From: Stromatinia cepivora
Taxonomy: Eukaryota; Ascomycota; Leotiomycetes; Helotiales; Sclerotiniaceae
Length of the DNA: 64,000 nt
Direction of reading: 5' to 3'
Assembly (NCBI GenBank): GCA_014898415.1
Contig: RCTD01000013.1
Location: 62,001-126,000, forward strand
A model generated the notes under the pieces. The model was given only the letters and a program-made list of their open reading frames with translations. It did not search any database and was not told the origin of the DNA. The position numbers and the translations under genes were made by a program. Below, one piece after another: positions 49,855-62,707 of this stretch (positions are counted from its first letter, which is position 1; each line of letters starts with the position of its first letter).

Positions 49855-52800
49855 TTAATACTCTATTAGACGATAGATGTGCCATTAGCCACCAAGCTCC
49901 CTAGTATTTAAGTTTAGCCATTAAGATTTGAAATGAAATTATAGTTGATTTGACTAATCCTCAGAAGTATTTCCGTTAATGCGTTGAAATCCATGACACA
50001 CTATCTGATAAACACCTATGCGGACTCTATTCCTCCAGGGCATCTCCACATCCGAAAAGGAACGAATGTCTAGCCACGTGGTTGTTTATCAAATACAAAG
50101 GCTGGCAATGGTGAATGTGCTGTCGGCTACGAAGAACCGAAAATGCGAATTTTGGTCTCAATCAGGTACCAGAACAGAAGAAAAGACTATTGCTTGATTT
50201 CCGTAAGTACAAGGCTCAAGAAATCCTTCAAATACACCTCAGCATGAAGTTTTCCGGGATAGAGCTGTGGAAAATGCATACCGGTACATGAGAGAAATGA
50301 GGCCATGAGCACATACCTGCTCCATATCCAAACATGCTTAAAAACGTCTTTCAAGCATGGTTCCATGCAGGTACTCGGCCCATCTTTCTTGACAACTTAA
50401 TAAGTAGCTTGAAAGCGCAGTGACAAATATCGAGGTAAGTAGACTTGTGTAGATATATTTGTAACAAAAAAGGCCTTATTGGACGAAATAAGACAGGATT
50501 ATGGGTCAACTAAGCGACATAATCACGGCGACCATTGCCACATAGAACAATTGACGCGAAATCCCTTCTGTGAGTGGTGTGGAAAGTGGGGCAAAACGCG
50601 CGCGTTGTGGGACTTGGCATCGAGACGTTCCTCCCGCTTAACGTTCAAAAGGGGCTACTGCTCAGTGCTCTGATATCCAGATATGTTTGTTCGAAGTTTC
50701 AAATTAAATAAAATTGATGCAACGAGGTTATATATCATTGACAACCACAGTATGATTCAGACCCCAAGGCAATTGATTCGTCGCTTTGAAGTTGCTTCAG
50801 TTCGTCCTGTGTATCTACCCAGGGTCCTAGACACAGATTCGGGTTGCCGAGGTCGTAGTTGTGCTCAGAAAGTCCGCTTGTCTGGAGTTTCTTTTTGATA
50901 TATCATGTACTAGCGGTAGTTAACGCATATTTAAGATCTTGCAGCACTCGACTCGTCGGTCTAGGTTCATTTATTCGCTGATGTATGAAAATTAAGTGAT
51001 GAGTTTCAAGAACACCCACCTTTCTTCCCATGATGGCAGTGCTGTATGCCTCTACCCATCTGGCCGCTCGTGTCTCGTGAGGGCCTCATCCGCTAAGAAG
51101 AGACCTAAAGAATTCTCCAATACGTCAGAAGATGTAAGTGAAGCCTCAATTCAGATGATGTACTTGTAGTCAATCCAAGAAAAGCAATTTTTATTGACTC
51201 CCTCAATTCTACAACATGACCAAATTTAAGATGAAATATCCTGATGCATCTGGCATTTCTCGGCGACCAGTTTGAACTTATGCTTATACCAGGAGAGGTC
51301 CCGTACCAATTGGAATTTTGGGAGAAGGTGGTATGGTGAGTGTAGGATATATTTGAGCTGTTGGTGATCCGGCAAGTGTTTAATGGCCTCGAGTTGAAAT
51401 AGGGATCTTATCCTCATAAAATTTGCCCCGATACCCCCGGGAAATTAGGCATCAATGAAGGAATCGGCGTCGGAGTCGGATATATTAAAATCTCATTTTT
51501 TTATTGATGGCATCTCCAGAACCAGAAGGCAAAATGGTAACAATATGATGTTGTCAATGATAGTAGGCAAAATTTGATACCAAGAAAAAGCTGCCTCGCA
51601 GAGCGGGAAGGAAAGTTCAGTCAAATCTAGAATGAGATCCAGGCTCAACCTAAAGCCAGATCACATCTTGATTTGTCGACAGATTATTGTGAGAAGCCTC
51701 CAAAAAGCCTCGAAGTAGAGCAAGATTTCATTTATACAAGATTTGCAAACTGTTCGCAAGCATGAGACCTGACACAGATAACACCATCAGCTGGAAATCT
51801 CTTGGTCTCTGTAGTTCTTGATATCTTGTATTAATGAATAACGAATACCTTCAGAGGTCCAAAATAGCCCTCCGTCGAAGCTCAAATGGTTTAACAGCAC
51901 AGGGTTAGGGGGTTCCAGAGAACTTTTTTGTGAGATGTTTTGCCGCAAGGGTTCCACCTTCTGCGCCGATTGACCTGGTTCGTCCGGACCTCAAAAGGTC
52001 ATGTGACTTCCGAATCTCCTGGACTTATCATTTGCGGAATCCAACTGTTGGTCGCGCGATGTAGTAGATTTTGGGGATTTAGCCAGCTTCCGGATATTAA
52101 ACAATGAAGGGAGTTTTTGAACAGAACGGACTTGCGCATCGGGATTCAAAACGTCCGGAGTATTCCGTGGGTTTGAAGGTGCGTGGATGCTCAAACCCCT
52201 CCCAAAAGGAGTTGCTTGGAAACGTGTTCCATGACTGAGAAGATCCAACTATTTTTGCTCAATGGCTTTGGAATGCTACTGTTTTAGTGGCGCTGAATGT
52301 TGGGGAAGGAGTTAGCAAGTCTATAGTGGGCCGGAACTCGGAGTTTTTCGTTAAAAAGAAAATGGCGGGGTTGTATTGATGAGATTTAGAGTTGAGAATG
52401 CATTTGGGTGTCCATTCACGTACTTAAAAACAGCATCAAAACCTGAATTTGACAATTCTCAGTCTCAAATCTTGTGGTGCAAGGTCGGAGATGCAGAGCA
52501 TAAGAATCTAGGTACACTTATCAGTCTGATGAGAATCTGTCGGATTCTTAAGTGGCAAACTAGCATTCATCTCCGTCATTAGAAAGCGAAGAACCAGTGA
52601 TGGCAATTAGCATGGCGGATACACAACCACCGTCATTCAATTAGGTCGATCCAAGATTTCGAAAACACATGTCAGAGGCATGGTGTCTTCAACCAACCCC
52701 ATTTTTCGTCATAATCGCGTGGTGGTGCTATTTTTGCTGATGATACGCAGCGGGATCAAGGCCCGGGGCTGCAACAAGACCTTCACTGTCCAACCTAGAA

Positions 52801-55524
52801 ATAAAACGGGTCCCTGCACATAGTGAGATAGAGGTACTTCCTCTTCTAGTTTGGATGTTCTTCAAGGCGGAACCGATTTCCTTCCTGCGCTAAATAATTC
52901 GCTTTTCATTGTGGAAATAACCTCTCTGTGGTACGCCTTGCGGGGATCTATCCATCCGATCGTAAATTGGTCATATCATAGGCTTGCTCGTGTAGATTGT
53001 AAGCAAGGCATGTGCTATGCACCTTGAAGCATGTGGCGAGAAGGAATGAAATAAATCCTTAGATAGCATAGCCAAATCGTATGGCTTACACTTTTGAGCC
53101 GCGCAAGTATCAAATATCATCATCCAGGATTGCAGGTCAGATGGCCGAAGATAGCGGAAGTCCATGAATGATTTTAAATCATCACATCATTGACTTGTAT
53201 GAGCAAGAAACTGCACGTCCACAAGAAAACAGGGACTTGCGCGGCATTCTGTGAATCTACGGGACATTAAACGTAACACATTTCATGCACACCAATGCCT
53301 GCCTAAAGCCCCTGATTGGTAAAATTTGGTATTTGCATTGCAGGAGATTTTGGGCGTGGATAGGATTGCATCAAGACATGGTGATAGCTCCTTTGACCAA
53401 TACTTCAATTTCTGCGTCTGCGCATGCATCGTCAAATACGATGGTACACCTCGGAGAATAGTCTTGTCAAAATTCCTACAACCGTTCCACGGTCTCATGA
53501 CAGCATCTAGACGGAAGAAGAGATCCATTTGGTGATCCTGCTATATGTGGAAAATAACTGCATGATTATTCCCGCTAGAGCAACGTCTAATACTGAAACT
53601 GTCGAAGGTGCAGTGCTGCATGGCGTTCTCATCCGGGCGGCGAAAACACGAGTTGCAGCGTGGCAAATCATCGGTCATGCTGTGGAAATTCGGTGCAGAA
53701 CTTCGCTTCCAGTCATGCAAAATCTAATAATATCCGAATTGCGGTGAATTTTCCAGAAGTCGGCTCGGTACAGAGTGATATCTGTGGCAAAGAAACGATA
53801 AAGATAACTGTTGCGTCATACCGATAACTTAATCTGTAACTGTTGCACGATTCTGGGTGATATTTATGTCACTCCAAGACGTGACACCATGCATAGGAGA
53901 TCATAGTCTTATCAAGCCGCTTGAATATCTGGGACAATGCCGTACACAATGTGGCATCCAAAATCTTTTGGGACCAAGTTTGTGTGTCCTTGTGACTTTG
54001 ATTCCATATTCCATATCGTCAACCTAATTGATATCATGATTCACAGAGAAAGCGATGAAATTTAGTGAATCCTGAGTCAGATACGGGTTTTAATGGATCT
54101 TAACTGGGCCAAAGGTATCTAGGGCATTTGTATTTGTGTATTGCAGAAGACCATGACCACCTAGAACGCTATCGAAGCCCTTTTGATGCAATGCAAAAAT
54201 GTACCTGGCCACTCTGTGCGACGTAATATGTGATCTTGCACAAGCTCTAAGCGCAAAGAAGTCCTGGATGCGATGGTATTTTCAGGAGTTAGCCAATCGT
54301 GCATATGTAACAAGTAAACATTTACCATGGATTTTTATGCAATGGTCGTCAATGCCACTCCAACAAAAGAATTGCCATGCATGGATGCGGTCTGTTGCCA
54401 TGGTAAACTCGTTCTTGGCTTTTTCATTGTGGAGGACTACTCACATCAGGTAGTGTTCGGTTCCTATCTCCCACATGTATGTCAGTACCTTTTTGCTCAG
54501 CCATTTTATGAGAGGGGTGATGGGAATAGTGAAACATACATGATTTGTGACAGGCCTGCATACATAAGCACAAATCACCAAAATCTTTATGGTGACACAT
54601 AAAAATCTAAGGGCGCTCAAGGTACTTACCAATAATGTTTTTCAATTGTCAACAAATCTATTAGCCGAGCCAGATTGATGGGTCACATCAACAAAACTAA
54701 TGCACCCCACTGCGGTCCGTACCCCTACTCCGAAGCTCCTTTTTGACTGAATCAGGTTCCGGAGTCCACACAGTAAGTTTGGCTTGGACCATTATCATTG
54801 GGCAGCAATCATCTTGAACTGCTGCAGATCAACTCCGGACTTAGCTTAGAATAGTAGGACGGTAAAGATTGAGATTTGCTAATCTTCTCCAAAGAGTAAA
54901 TCTTCTAACCGTTCTTTTTACCAGTTACACAAAGGTGGGGTAAGACTTTCCGATTACCAATGATCACATTTCTTACCAATTAGTTTATGAACATATACCA
55001 TTTGATATTAAATAAAACTCAAAACTCAAAGAATGATCATACGATATTGCTACACCTAAATAGTTTGAAGTGTTCAGTAAAAGCCTTGTGCAAAATGTTG
55101 GTAATGTAATGAAAGAAAAAGTGATTTGATATCCGTAAATGCAAATTCGTACACGGTAACGGTTTGTCGTGAAATTTCTTACCTTCTGTCTCGTGCCCCT
55201 TCCGGAGTCAAGGCATGATCCCATATGCATCGATTTCGTATAACGGCTATTGATAGGGGCAACTTTGTCATACAAATGTTGATATAATCCCTCCTCCTCG
55301 GCAGCTGCGAAACTTTAATCTTGGACACCTTGCATTCTGCATTTCCTATCCACTCCACAAAATTCCCGCTAGTGTCTGTTTCCAAAAGTGGGTTCTCAAA
55401 CCTCTCAACACTCGTGTACGCATCACATCATATTGCCAGACTTCTAGCATTGGCTCTGTATAGCACCAGCACCATCTATTCACATCGCCAAGTCATCCAA
55501 GTTCGCGCTTGCCGAAACATCACT
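49855..55524. other. Long gene-free region (5.7 kb)
   Basis: No supported gene. Short frames on both strands (for example 50479-50898, 51991-52248, 53283-53747, 54199-54602) were read and show no domain, conserved-looking run or splice-joinable structure. No transposon ends or long repeats were seen by eye. The right end should contain the promoter and leader of the MYND gene; an open frame extends 68 codons upstream of 55525 but has no ATG. Confidence 0.4.
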
Positions 55525-55893
55525 ATGTCTTCAAGATCTTCCACATCAGAGCCGCCGACACCCTCTTCTTCAAAGTCGACCCGCTCTTGCGCCAACTGCC
55601 GCAAGACAGAAACTTCTATGGGAAGCTTCCCCAGTTGCGAACGATGCAAAACTCCGTACTGTTCTCGTGATTGCCAAAAGGCTAATTGGCCAACTCATGA
55701 ACCGAATTGCAAAGAGCGCTACAAATTCAGTATCACGATACATGGCGACACCATTCCCGACGGTTTGGATATTGACGCCTTGAAAAAAAGGGCCGAACAA
55801 GATGGAAAGGAGTTTCAGTTTATACAACTGTCTTCGGGTCAAAAAGGCAGGCGACAGGCGGCAGTTTACGATTCGAGGGCAGAAAATAAATAG
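55525..55893 (+). CDS. Small MYND zinc-finger protein
   Basis: 122 aa from the first ATG of the frame. After a Ser/Thr/Pro-rich start (about 28 residues) comes one MYND finger: CANCRKTETSMGSFPSCERC, then CKTPYCSRDCQKANWPTHEP with the final NC, giving the C-C, C-C, C-C, H-C ligand pattern. MYND fingers bind proline-rich peptides. The rest, 50 residues, is charged and has no further domain. There is no SET or other catalytic module, so it is probably a protein-interaction factor. Single exon. Confidence 0.8.
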   Translation: MSSRSSTSEPPTPSSSKSTRSCANCRKTETSMGSFPSCERCKTPYCSRDCQKANWPTHEPNCKERYKFSITIHGDTIPDGLDIDALKKRAEQDGKEFQFIQLSSGQKGRRQAAVYDSRAENK

Positions 55894-56807
55894 AAGATCG
55901 CGGCTGGAGAGCGGCTCACATCCATGATCGGACAAGCAGATATGGTGGTCTCATTGAATCAGTGCGTCGGTAAAGAGGAGAATTTAGACTTTATTAGGAT
56001 CGAGAAAACTGGTTTGCAGAGTTGAAAGTAGGCCGGAGATAGGAGTTGTTACTGGGCGATAGACAGGTACAATGAACTGAAATGATTTCCCGGGATAGTT
56101 GGATGGAGTTATTTGACAATTGTAGTAGGCATGGTATGGCAGGCGTTCTGGTTTTTGTTGTAATTAGTCGGTAAGAGAGCGATGTATCGTCAGATTCGAC
56201 GCGACGTTGCGAAAGGTGCAATAGGAATCACAATGTACTACCAACATGACAAATCCATTTCCACAATTAGAATAGATGCAACATAGAAATGTGACATGAG
56301 ATATGATGATACCGGGAATCCGGAGTTATTATGGGTTATATCTGAATCCAGTCCCCGCTTGCAATAGATTCCACATAATTAACTTCAGGCTTGTGCCAAG
56401 ATAAACGCGATACCACCTGGAATCAGTAATCGCCCATTAAAGAGAATGAAACATCGAGATGGAGTTGCGAACTTGCAAAGGCTTTCGGAGAAAAGTGTAG
56501 GACCGAACCCGTGCAAGAAACTAAAAAGATTGTAGAAGATTATAAATTTAAACAGAGCCAATGATATAGGGGTGCGATGGAAGAGCCAATTCAACCCACA
56601 CTGGGCATACTTGCTATCAAAGACAACAGCTCCCGGAGGAAGCTGGTCTTGCGCAGTCGATGATTTTATCCGTTCGTCCTGAAAATCTCGTATCGCCTTA
56701 ACTTCCGTCCGCTACCGTCGATATCTTCCCAAGACTTGTGGTCAAATCGACTGCCAAAAATCGACTGTCAAGGATTGAACTTGGAAGGTTTCCTGGTCTT
56801 TATAAAG
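55894..56807. other. Convergent spacer
   Basis: About 0.9 kb tail-to-tail spacer between the MYND gene (+) and the broken 2EXR gene (-). I see no gene in it; short minus-strand frames at 55994-56221 and 56385-56594 lack support. Confidence 0.45.
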
Positions 56808-57633
56808 TCACATTCCGGTCAGTGGTAGATCTAACCCTTTCCAAAATTTCCAGAGGATACATATATCTATCATGGGTTGTAGACCCTCATTGTTGACGAC
56901 AAAATGTAGCTTCCTTGGCGAGTCTGAGTCTAGGGCCATTTTCAATGAGCCAGGGAACATTCTCATTTGAGCATCAAGTCTCTTGCACGGCATCTATTCC
57001 AGATGGGTTCAGATGAAGGTGCTTAGTCCATGGATCTCATATGTGAGACGACCTGAGATTCTTTTAGTGCAGACGCCCGTCTGGACATTATCCTTCCATT
57101 CTGGGCAGCAGAACTGGATATTCGGGAAATGATGCCGCTGCGTGTTGTTTCCATTTAACCAAATTATATCATCTCGAGACATGCAATTGATGAGCCATTG
57201 TTCACCAATCTCTGGCATCTTTGATCTGAACAACTTAAAGTGGGGGAGCTTCAGCCTCATCCCCTCTGCCCGAGACTCCTGACAGGTTTGCACGATGGCA
57301 TTGAGTTCGCTGCCCCCCACACACCTATCTTTATTTGAGAAAACGTGAATCTGTGGTGCAGTCCTCACAATGAGAGACGGATCTCCGTTGGCAATTGAGA
57401 GAACGAGAATGTTTTGGCACTGGCTTTGGGAGGTTTTTGACCTTGTCGAAGCTGGAATGATTCATTTTGGGAACCCGCATATTCAAGTGGGAATCTAGAC
57501 GCTTCATGTAGAAGTTGAAAGACTTCGATTCCCGTATCATTGAAGGCGGGTGAGGCGAGTTTGTGGAATTGCACGTTGTGGTTAGTGATTGTTTGTGGGA
57601 GATTGTTTGTTCAAACGAGGAGATAGTGATCAT
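56808..57633 (-). pseudogene. Disrupted 2EXR-domain gene
   Basis: Fungal 2EXR-type protein, a large family of unknown function. The minus-strand reading shows the domain's start, KTFSFSQLPTEIRLSL, and then a stop exactly where the family's conserved W-E follows. The domain continues in another frame from about 57368: RTAPQIHVFSNKDR, then SELNAIVQTCQESRAEGM, the eSR motif. The C-terminal part (CKRLDAQMRMFPGSLKMAL, RKLHFVVNNEG) lies in yet another frame from 56993 to 56808. An ATG-led frame starts at 57633 but is not the frame carrying the domain start. At least two, probably three, frame changes; no intron with acceptable borders was found to explain them. Either decayed or poorly sequenced. 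Confidence 0.6.
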
Positions 57634-59998
57634 ACTATGATGTCTAAAATTGTGATGTCATTCTGAGGTCATTGCTCAAAAAGATTCTGATGTTAGCTGC
57701 GGGAGGACCCGAGTCAGAGGGTGGTGATCAAGGGAATCGCATCGACACGTGATGTTATCTTATGTCTTATTGGCGTCGGCATTTTTCTTTCTGAGAAGTT
57801 GGTTTCTAAAGCATTCTGTGATTATAAAGTCTCGGATGCATCTTCTGTTATGAACAGATATGTACTTTTCGAAACAAAGCTGGCGATGAACCTCAAGATT
57901 AACGGAGTTCCACATATACACGTACGTAAGTAAAAGTACTTGAAATTTAAGCATACCTGGCAATCGGTATCCACAAACGTTTCACAGTATTTCTATTGAA
58001 TTTCGATATTTTGCACATGGAAAAATCTAGGAGCTTTCACATATGCAAAAACGATTTCCGGAGAGTTTTAAGTTTCCTGCTCGGCTTTGGACAAAGAAGG
58101 ACACGTATGACTATTGAGGACACTTTTTATGACTTCAAAATCCTTTTGCCCGGGATATCATCCTGGCATGAAGAATACTACATGAAAGCAGCATCTAGAA
58201 TGCAAATTGATCCATGGCCACCTTTGCTGGAGCTCAGCTCTAACTGAAGGTCATTTGGTTGCAAGTGCGACCCACTTCTACAATCCTCTCTGTTCTACAA
58301 GTTCGAGGTCATTTTTCCACTGTTATTTGCCAAGCCTCTTATCTTTCTTTCGTTTTCCCCCGCTTATACTGATCCTTCATGTGCATGCCTTCACCCTTGG
58401 CATTGATCTCGCTCGTTCATCTCGTTATTTCCTTTGAGCATTCATGGTTTGAAGATGACGATCCAGGCTCCACATATGGTACTTGAGTGGAGTGTATTTA
58501 ACTAAAGAAGACCTAAAAGAGAAGACAGTCAAGGTCCCAATTCTCGTATCATGGATATCTATGCCCCCCCCCCCCCCCCCCCCCCCATCCCTTCGAAATC
58601 ATCGTTTTGACTGTTCGTTTGTTCCAGCGTTTACCAACCAATAGGATTGCTTGGCATTTTTATGGAGCGAGCACAGTCGCAATAGTTGCATATGCAGTAT
58701 CACATATGTGCGTGTATAGGATAAAGAGTTCCAAATCAAAGTTAAGATATAAGCCTCTCACCTCAACGATCAAGATTCAATTCGTCGTGAAAAACCCGGC
58801 TCCAGAAAAAAATCTGATAAATGTCACTAATTACACACCAAACTAGGCAAAATTGCCTGCCAAGCATTATCATGGAAAGAAGTCAATGATGACGATCCAA
58901 TGATATTGTTGATGGCAAAGACACAACTGTCCGGATAAACTTGTGTGCAGAGTGGCCATTTAGTCAGTCAATCCTATTTTACTCGCTGATTGGCTGATAC
59001 AATTGATTATTTGCTAATAAACATACACATAATCCTTATTTAGTAAAATTCTTAAAATAAAAAAATAAAAAATAAAAATGTATTATTTTCCTTTTTCAAC
59101 CACCCAACAATCATTTTCGATCTTGTTTTCTTTAATATGATTTTCTATTAAATTAATAGCTAAAACATTCATTATTATCGAAAAAAATAATTCGAAAAAT
59201 CTCCGAAGAAATCTTCAAAACAATTTCAAATACCCTTCAAAACGCGGAGTTTCAAGTGACTGGTAGGAGGGCAAGGTAGTACGATACCTGATTACGATAA
59301 ATCATCAAGGCGATTAGATTTTGAAGGTCCCCTTTAAGGTCTGTAAATAAGCTTGAGAAGCGTGTTAGCGGGGGATATTTTACGCAAACCCTTCTTTGTC
59401 CCGCTACATTGCCAAGTCGGCAACAGGTGCTTGCCAAGCTCCTTGGCGCTACAACAGCTCACTACAATCCAAGCCATTCTCTAGCATCTCTCGTGCAAGA
59501 TGTTGACCTAAATACTCATCTCGTATATCATGTTAGGTTGCTAAGTTGACCAAGGAATGGCAACAAGAACAATATTGTGGTATAGTGACAATGCTACCGT
59601 AGAGCTGGTAAAGTACAGAGCTGATTCCGGATCAGATGTGTACCGAATCACTTGACTGACTGTCATGATTGTGTTCTCGATTGTTTCGTGATGATCCTTG
59701 GTCGGAGGATCCTGAGCAGCTGCGAAGCTTGTTCTTGTGTATTATGGCTACACTCTGAGCCTGCGATATTATCCTTTTTAATCGGTACAGAGGATGCCTG
59801 GCTATAAAATGAGGATTAGGAGATGGTATGGAGAACCAGCACGATCTAGTGAAATAAAATGTAGAAATCGTGCACATATAAGCGATACTGCAATAGAACA
59901 AAGATAAAGAACGCAACGTTCAATTCGATTATACAATTTCTAGGTATCAGTTTCCTAGTAGATTCCGTTCGTCCATCCGATCACAACAAACATTGAAC
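57634..59998. other. Intergenic
   Basis: About 2.4 kb with no supported gene. It contains a 23-C homopolymer at 58564-58586 and an AT-rich patch at about 59030-59200. Frames at 57721-57963, 57996-58437 and 59632-59916 show no motif. Confidence 0.45.
58564..58586 (+). repeat. Poly-C tract, 23 bases
   Basis: An uninterrupted run of 23 C. It stands out in a window of moderate to low GC. Confidence 0.95.
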
Positions 59999-61432
59999 TC
60001 AACACATTCTCCAAACCTGCGCATCAACCCTCCAACCCCAATAATCATGCTTCGTCCTCTCCACCGGCATCAAAAAAGGCCACGGACTTTTCCCCATTAC
60101 ATAATTCTCGAGCAATTTCGCAAACGTTATCTCTGTTCCCGGAACCGTATCCCAATTCCAATCATATATGTTTCTCCTATCGTCATACGTCAGGAGTTCG
60201 AATTTCTGGAGTGAAAGATTATCTCTTAACGATGTGAGGATATCTTTCCATTGAAATCGTGTGAGATGATTCCAGCCACTGCCAGGTCCGCACCCATATC
60301 CTCCGCTGAGATGTAAGTTCTTCAGAGTGGAGCGATGTTGCTCGAGGAATGAGATAAGAAGTGGCCCCGGAACGTCGGTTTGATGGAGACGAAGACTTTC
60401 TAGATGAGGGATTGTGATATCATAAAATGAATTTTTCCATGTAATTTGGAATTCCGGCGTCATATTCGTAGCGAGATTCATTACAAACATCAAATCCAGT
60501 CTCCGAAGCCGCTGTGCTGAAAGTAAAAGATCAGTGATTCTCTGAGCAACGAGTGAATCCTGCCAGGAAGTGAACCCATAGTCCCAAAATCCGATAGATA
60601 ATTGCTCAAGAGGAGAAACCAGACCACTGAGGGACTTGTATGGATGACCAGGACACTCGGATAGGAGACAAAGTCGATTTAGAGAAGGTTGTAAAGGTAT
60701 GAAAGGGGGAGACCCAAGTTCCTGGGATGATAAACAATCCATGGGTAGGCAGTCAAATTCAACGGATGAAAGTGATACATTAGCTGCATTGATAGCTGCT
60801 ACTATTGAAGTGTAATACCATTGGGACAAATCATCTGCCATGAATTGTGTTCTCTCCTCTTCAATTGTCGAATTCCAATTAGGGACCCACGTTGACGTCG
60901 ATTGAAACATATCCTCCGAAAGTGGATAACTAAGTGAAGTGATCGTGAGGCTTTTAAAATTAGGAAGATTACTGAAAGCTTTTGCCAAGTGGACAGGATC
61001 ACAAAAGCCAGGTTCATTCGCAATTCGTCGTCGAAGAATTTCTCTCGCATCTGAGAAGTAAAATGTCCATTTCCTCGCATCGCTCGAGTCCAGAAATATG
61101 ACTATCGACTTGATTGTTTGGGCTAGATGTGGGCATTCCGATACTTCAGAAAGTCTATCCATATCCGTTGGTTGACAATGGGGGTGAAGTTTAAAGCCAT
61201 CTCGAAACAATCTCTCGGTCCCAGTTATAGCCCAAGCTCTAGATGTTAAACGTAAGGATCCTGCATCTTTGACACTGAGATAATCGAACATATTTGCTTT
61301 AATCTCGGAAGGGAGACCTACACCTAGACCGAGGTCGAGACTGAGACCGGGAGCTGCGAGTGGTTCTTCGTTTCTGGGCAATTTTGGTGATGTTGGGTTT
61401 TGGAACTGTTGTGCGTTCATCAGGGCAGGCAT
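59999..61432 (-). CDS. F-box protein
   Basis: Single-exon gene, 477 aa. The F-box is at about residues 38-75 (VGLPSEIKANMFDYLSVKDA, then LRLTSRAWAITGTERLFR), preceded by a Pro/Asn-rich N-terminus. The remaining 400 residues have irregular leucine-rich stretches (LESLRLHQTDVPGPLLISFL, STLKNLHLSGG), as in fungal F-box proteins of the LRR-like kind. Such proteins bind Skp1 and present substrates to an SCF ubiquitin ligase; the substrate is unknown. The C-terminus ends WRVDAQVWRMC. No break seen. Confidence 0.85.
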   Translation of the reverse strand: MPALMNAQQFQNPTSPKLPRNEEPLAAPGLSLDLGLGVGLPSEIKANMFDYLSVKDAGSLRLTSRAWAITGTERLFRDGFKLHPHCQPTDMDRLSEVSECPHLAQTIKSIVIFLDSSDARKWTFYFSDAREILRRRIANEPGFCDPVHLAKAFSNLPNFKSLTITSLSYPLSEDMFQSTSTWVPNWNSTIEEERTQFMADDLSQWYYTSIVAAINAANVSLSSVEFDCLPMDCLSSQELGSPPFIPLQPSLNRLCLLSECPGHPYKSLSGLVSPLEQLSIGFWDYGFTSWQDSLVAQRITDLLLSAQRLRRLDLMFVMNLATNMTPEFQITWKNSFYDITIPHLESLRLHQTDVPGPLLISFLEQHRSTLKNLHLSGGYGCGPGSGWNHLTRFQWKDILTSLRDNLSLQKFELLTYDDRRNIYDWNWDTVPGTEITFAKLLENYVMGKSPWPFLMPVERTKHDYWGWRVDAQVWRMC

Positions 61433-62707
61433 TTGTCAAAATCGAAGCACAAACAATGAAAATTGAACCCGATACAACAAGAGATGATAGGAGTAAAGCA
61501 AACATAAATATAACCAGAAGCGGGGCATAAAGAATTGAGTGGATTTTAGGAATATTGCTGAAAACGAACAAAATAAAATTCTTCAGATATCTAGGTGAGA
61601 AACTCGAAGGAAAGAACAATCAAGAAGCAGGCTAATTTCACCAACGACTTTCCGTTTTATTGGAAACTCCATTCTAGATTTTTAAAAATTTCAAGAACAG
61701 TAAATGCAAGACCGAAATCTGAAGAAAGAATAATGACTTGCAAGTACCACATTGAAAAATAGAACGAAGTGGTTGAACGGTATGTCCCATAGATTTTTCT
61801 TCTACTCGAATATAGGACTTTCAGTACTACTGGTATATTATGAAATAATCATTGATTTTAAGAGTTCTAGTCCGGACTCATTATACACTAAATGAAATCA
61901 CATCAAAATTGACGATTTTTCAATTTTTCAAATCCTTATTATTTATATAAAAACCTAAGATAATTTATTAAAATTTGTATTTATATAAAGATAATTATTC
62001 GAAATTTATTAAATATTAAATAAAATATTTTTATATAATTTTGTTTCGAAATTATATATATTCGAAATCAAAAAAGCAAAAAAGTTCAAAAAAATCGTTT
62101 ATTTTATATAGGAAAACTATCATATATTCGAAATTTTGAAAAATTTGAATTTTAAATTAGTATAACTTTTGAACAAAAATTACAAAAAATAAAAAATAAT
62201 TTTTTTTATAATTCAATTGTATTTAATTATTATATTATAAAATTTCAGATATTTTTATTAAATGTTTAAAAAATTATTCGATATTTAATTTTATATAAAA
62301 AAATATAATTTTTATAGAGATTCTATTACGAATTCGAATAGTATACAATAAATAGATTTCAGAACTCTTACAATTGTTTTCGATCTCATTATAGTTCCAA
62401 AAGGCATAGTTCGATATATGTTAATATCAAAAAAAGACACACCTAAGCCAAATCTCAATAATTCCAGAAAAAAAGCTCTCGACCGGCTGGTATTGCTAGT
62501 ACTTTATCTCCAAGAACCTGACGCCCATACTCATAAAGCCTAATATTAAGCCTATCTCCATGTGGTATCTGGATTATCTCCCATTATGTTCAACGGTAAA
62601 TGGTCGTATATCGATATATTCCACAAGCTTTCCAAAAACCCAATGAACCCAATATCCAGAAAATGCATTACCCCTCGATAGTGTCCGAGTCCGCCCCGCC
62701 CATAACT
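61433..62707. other. Intergenic with AT-rich block
   Basis: About 1.3 kb between two minus-strand genes. The left part is the F-box gene promoter; the middle is the AT-rich block at about 61900-62345. No gene. Confidence 0.5.
61900..62345. other. AT-rich low-complexity block
   Basis: Roughly 450 bp of mostly A and T with long A and T runs. Nearly the only G/C comes from recurrent TTCGAAAT-like strings (near 61998, 62044, 62068, 62125 and 62332). Confidence 0.85.
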
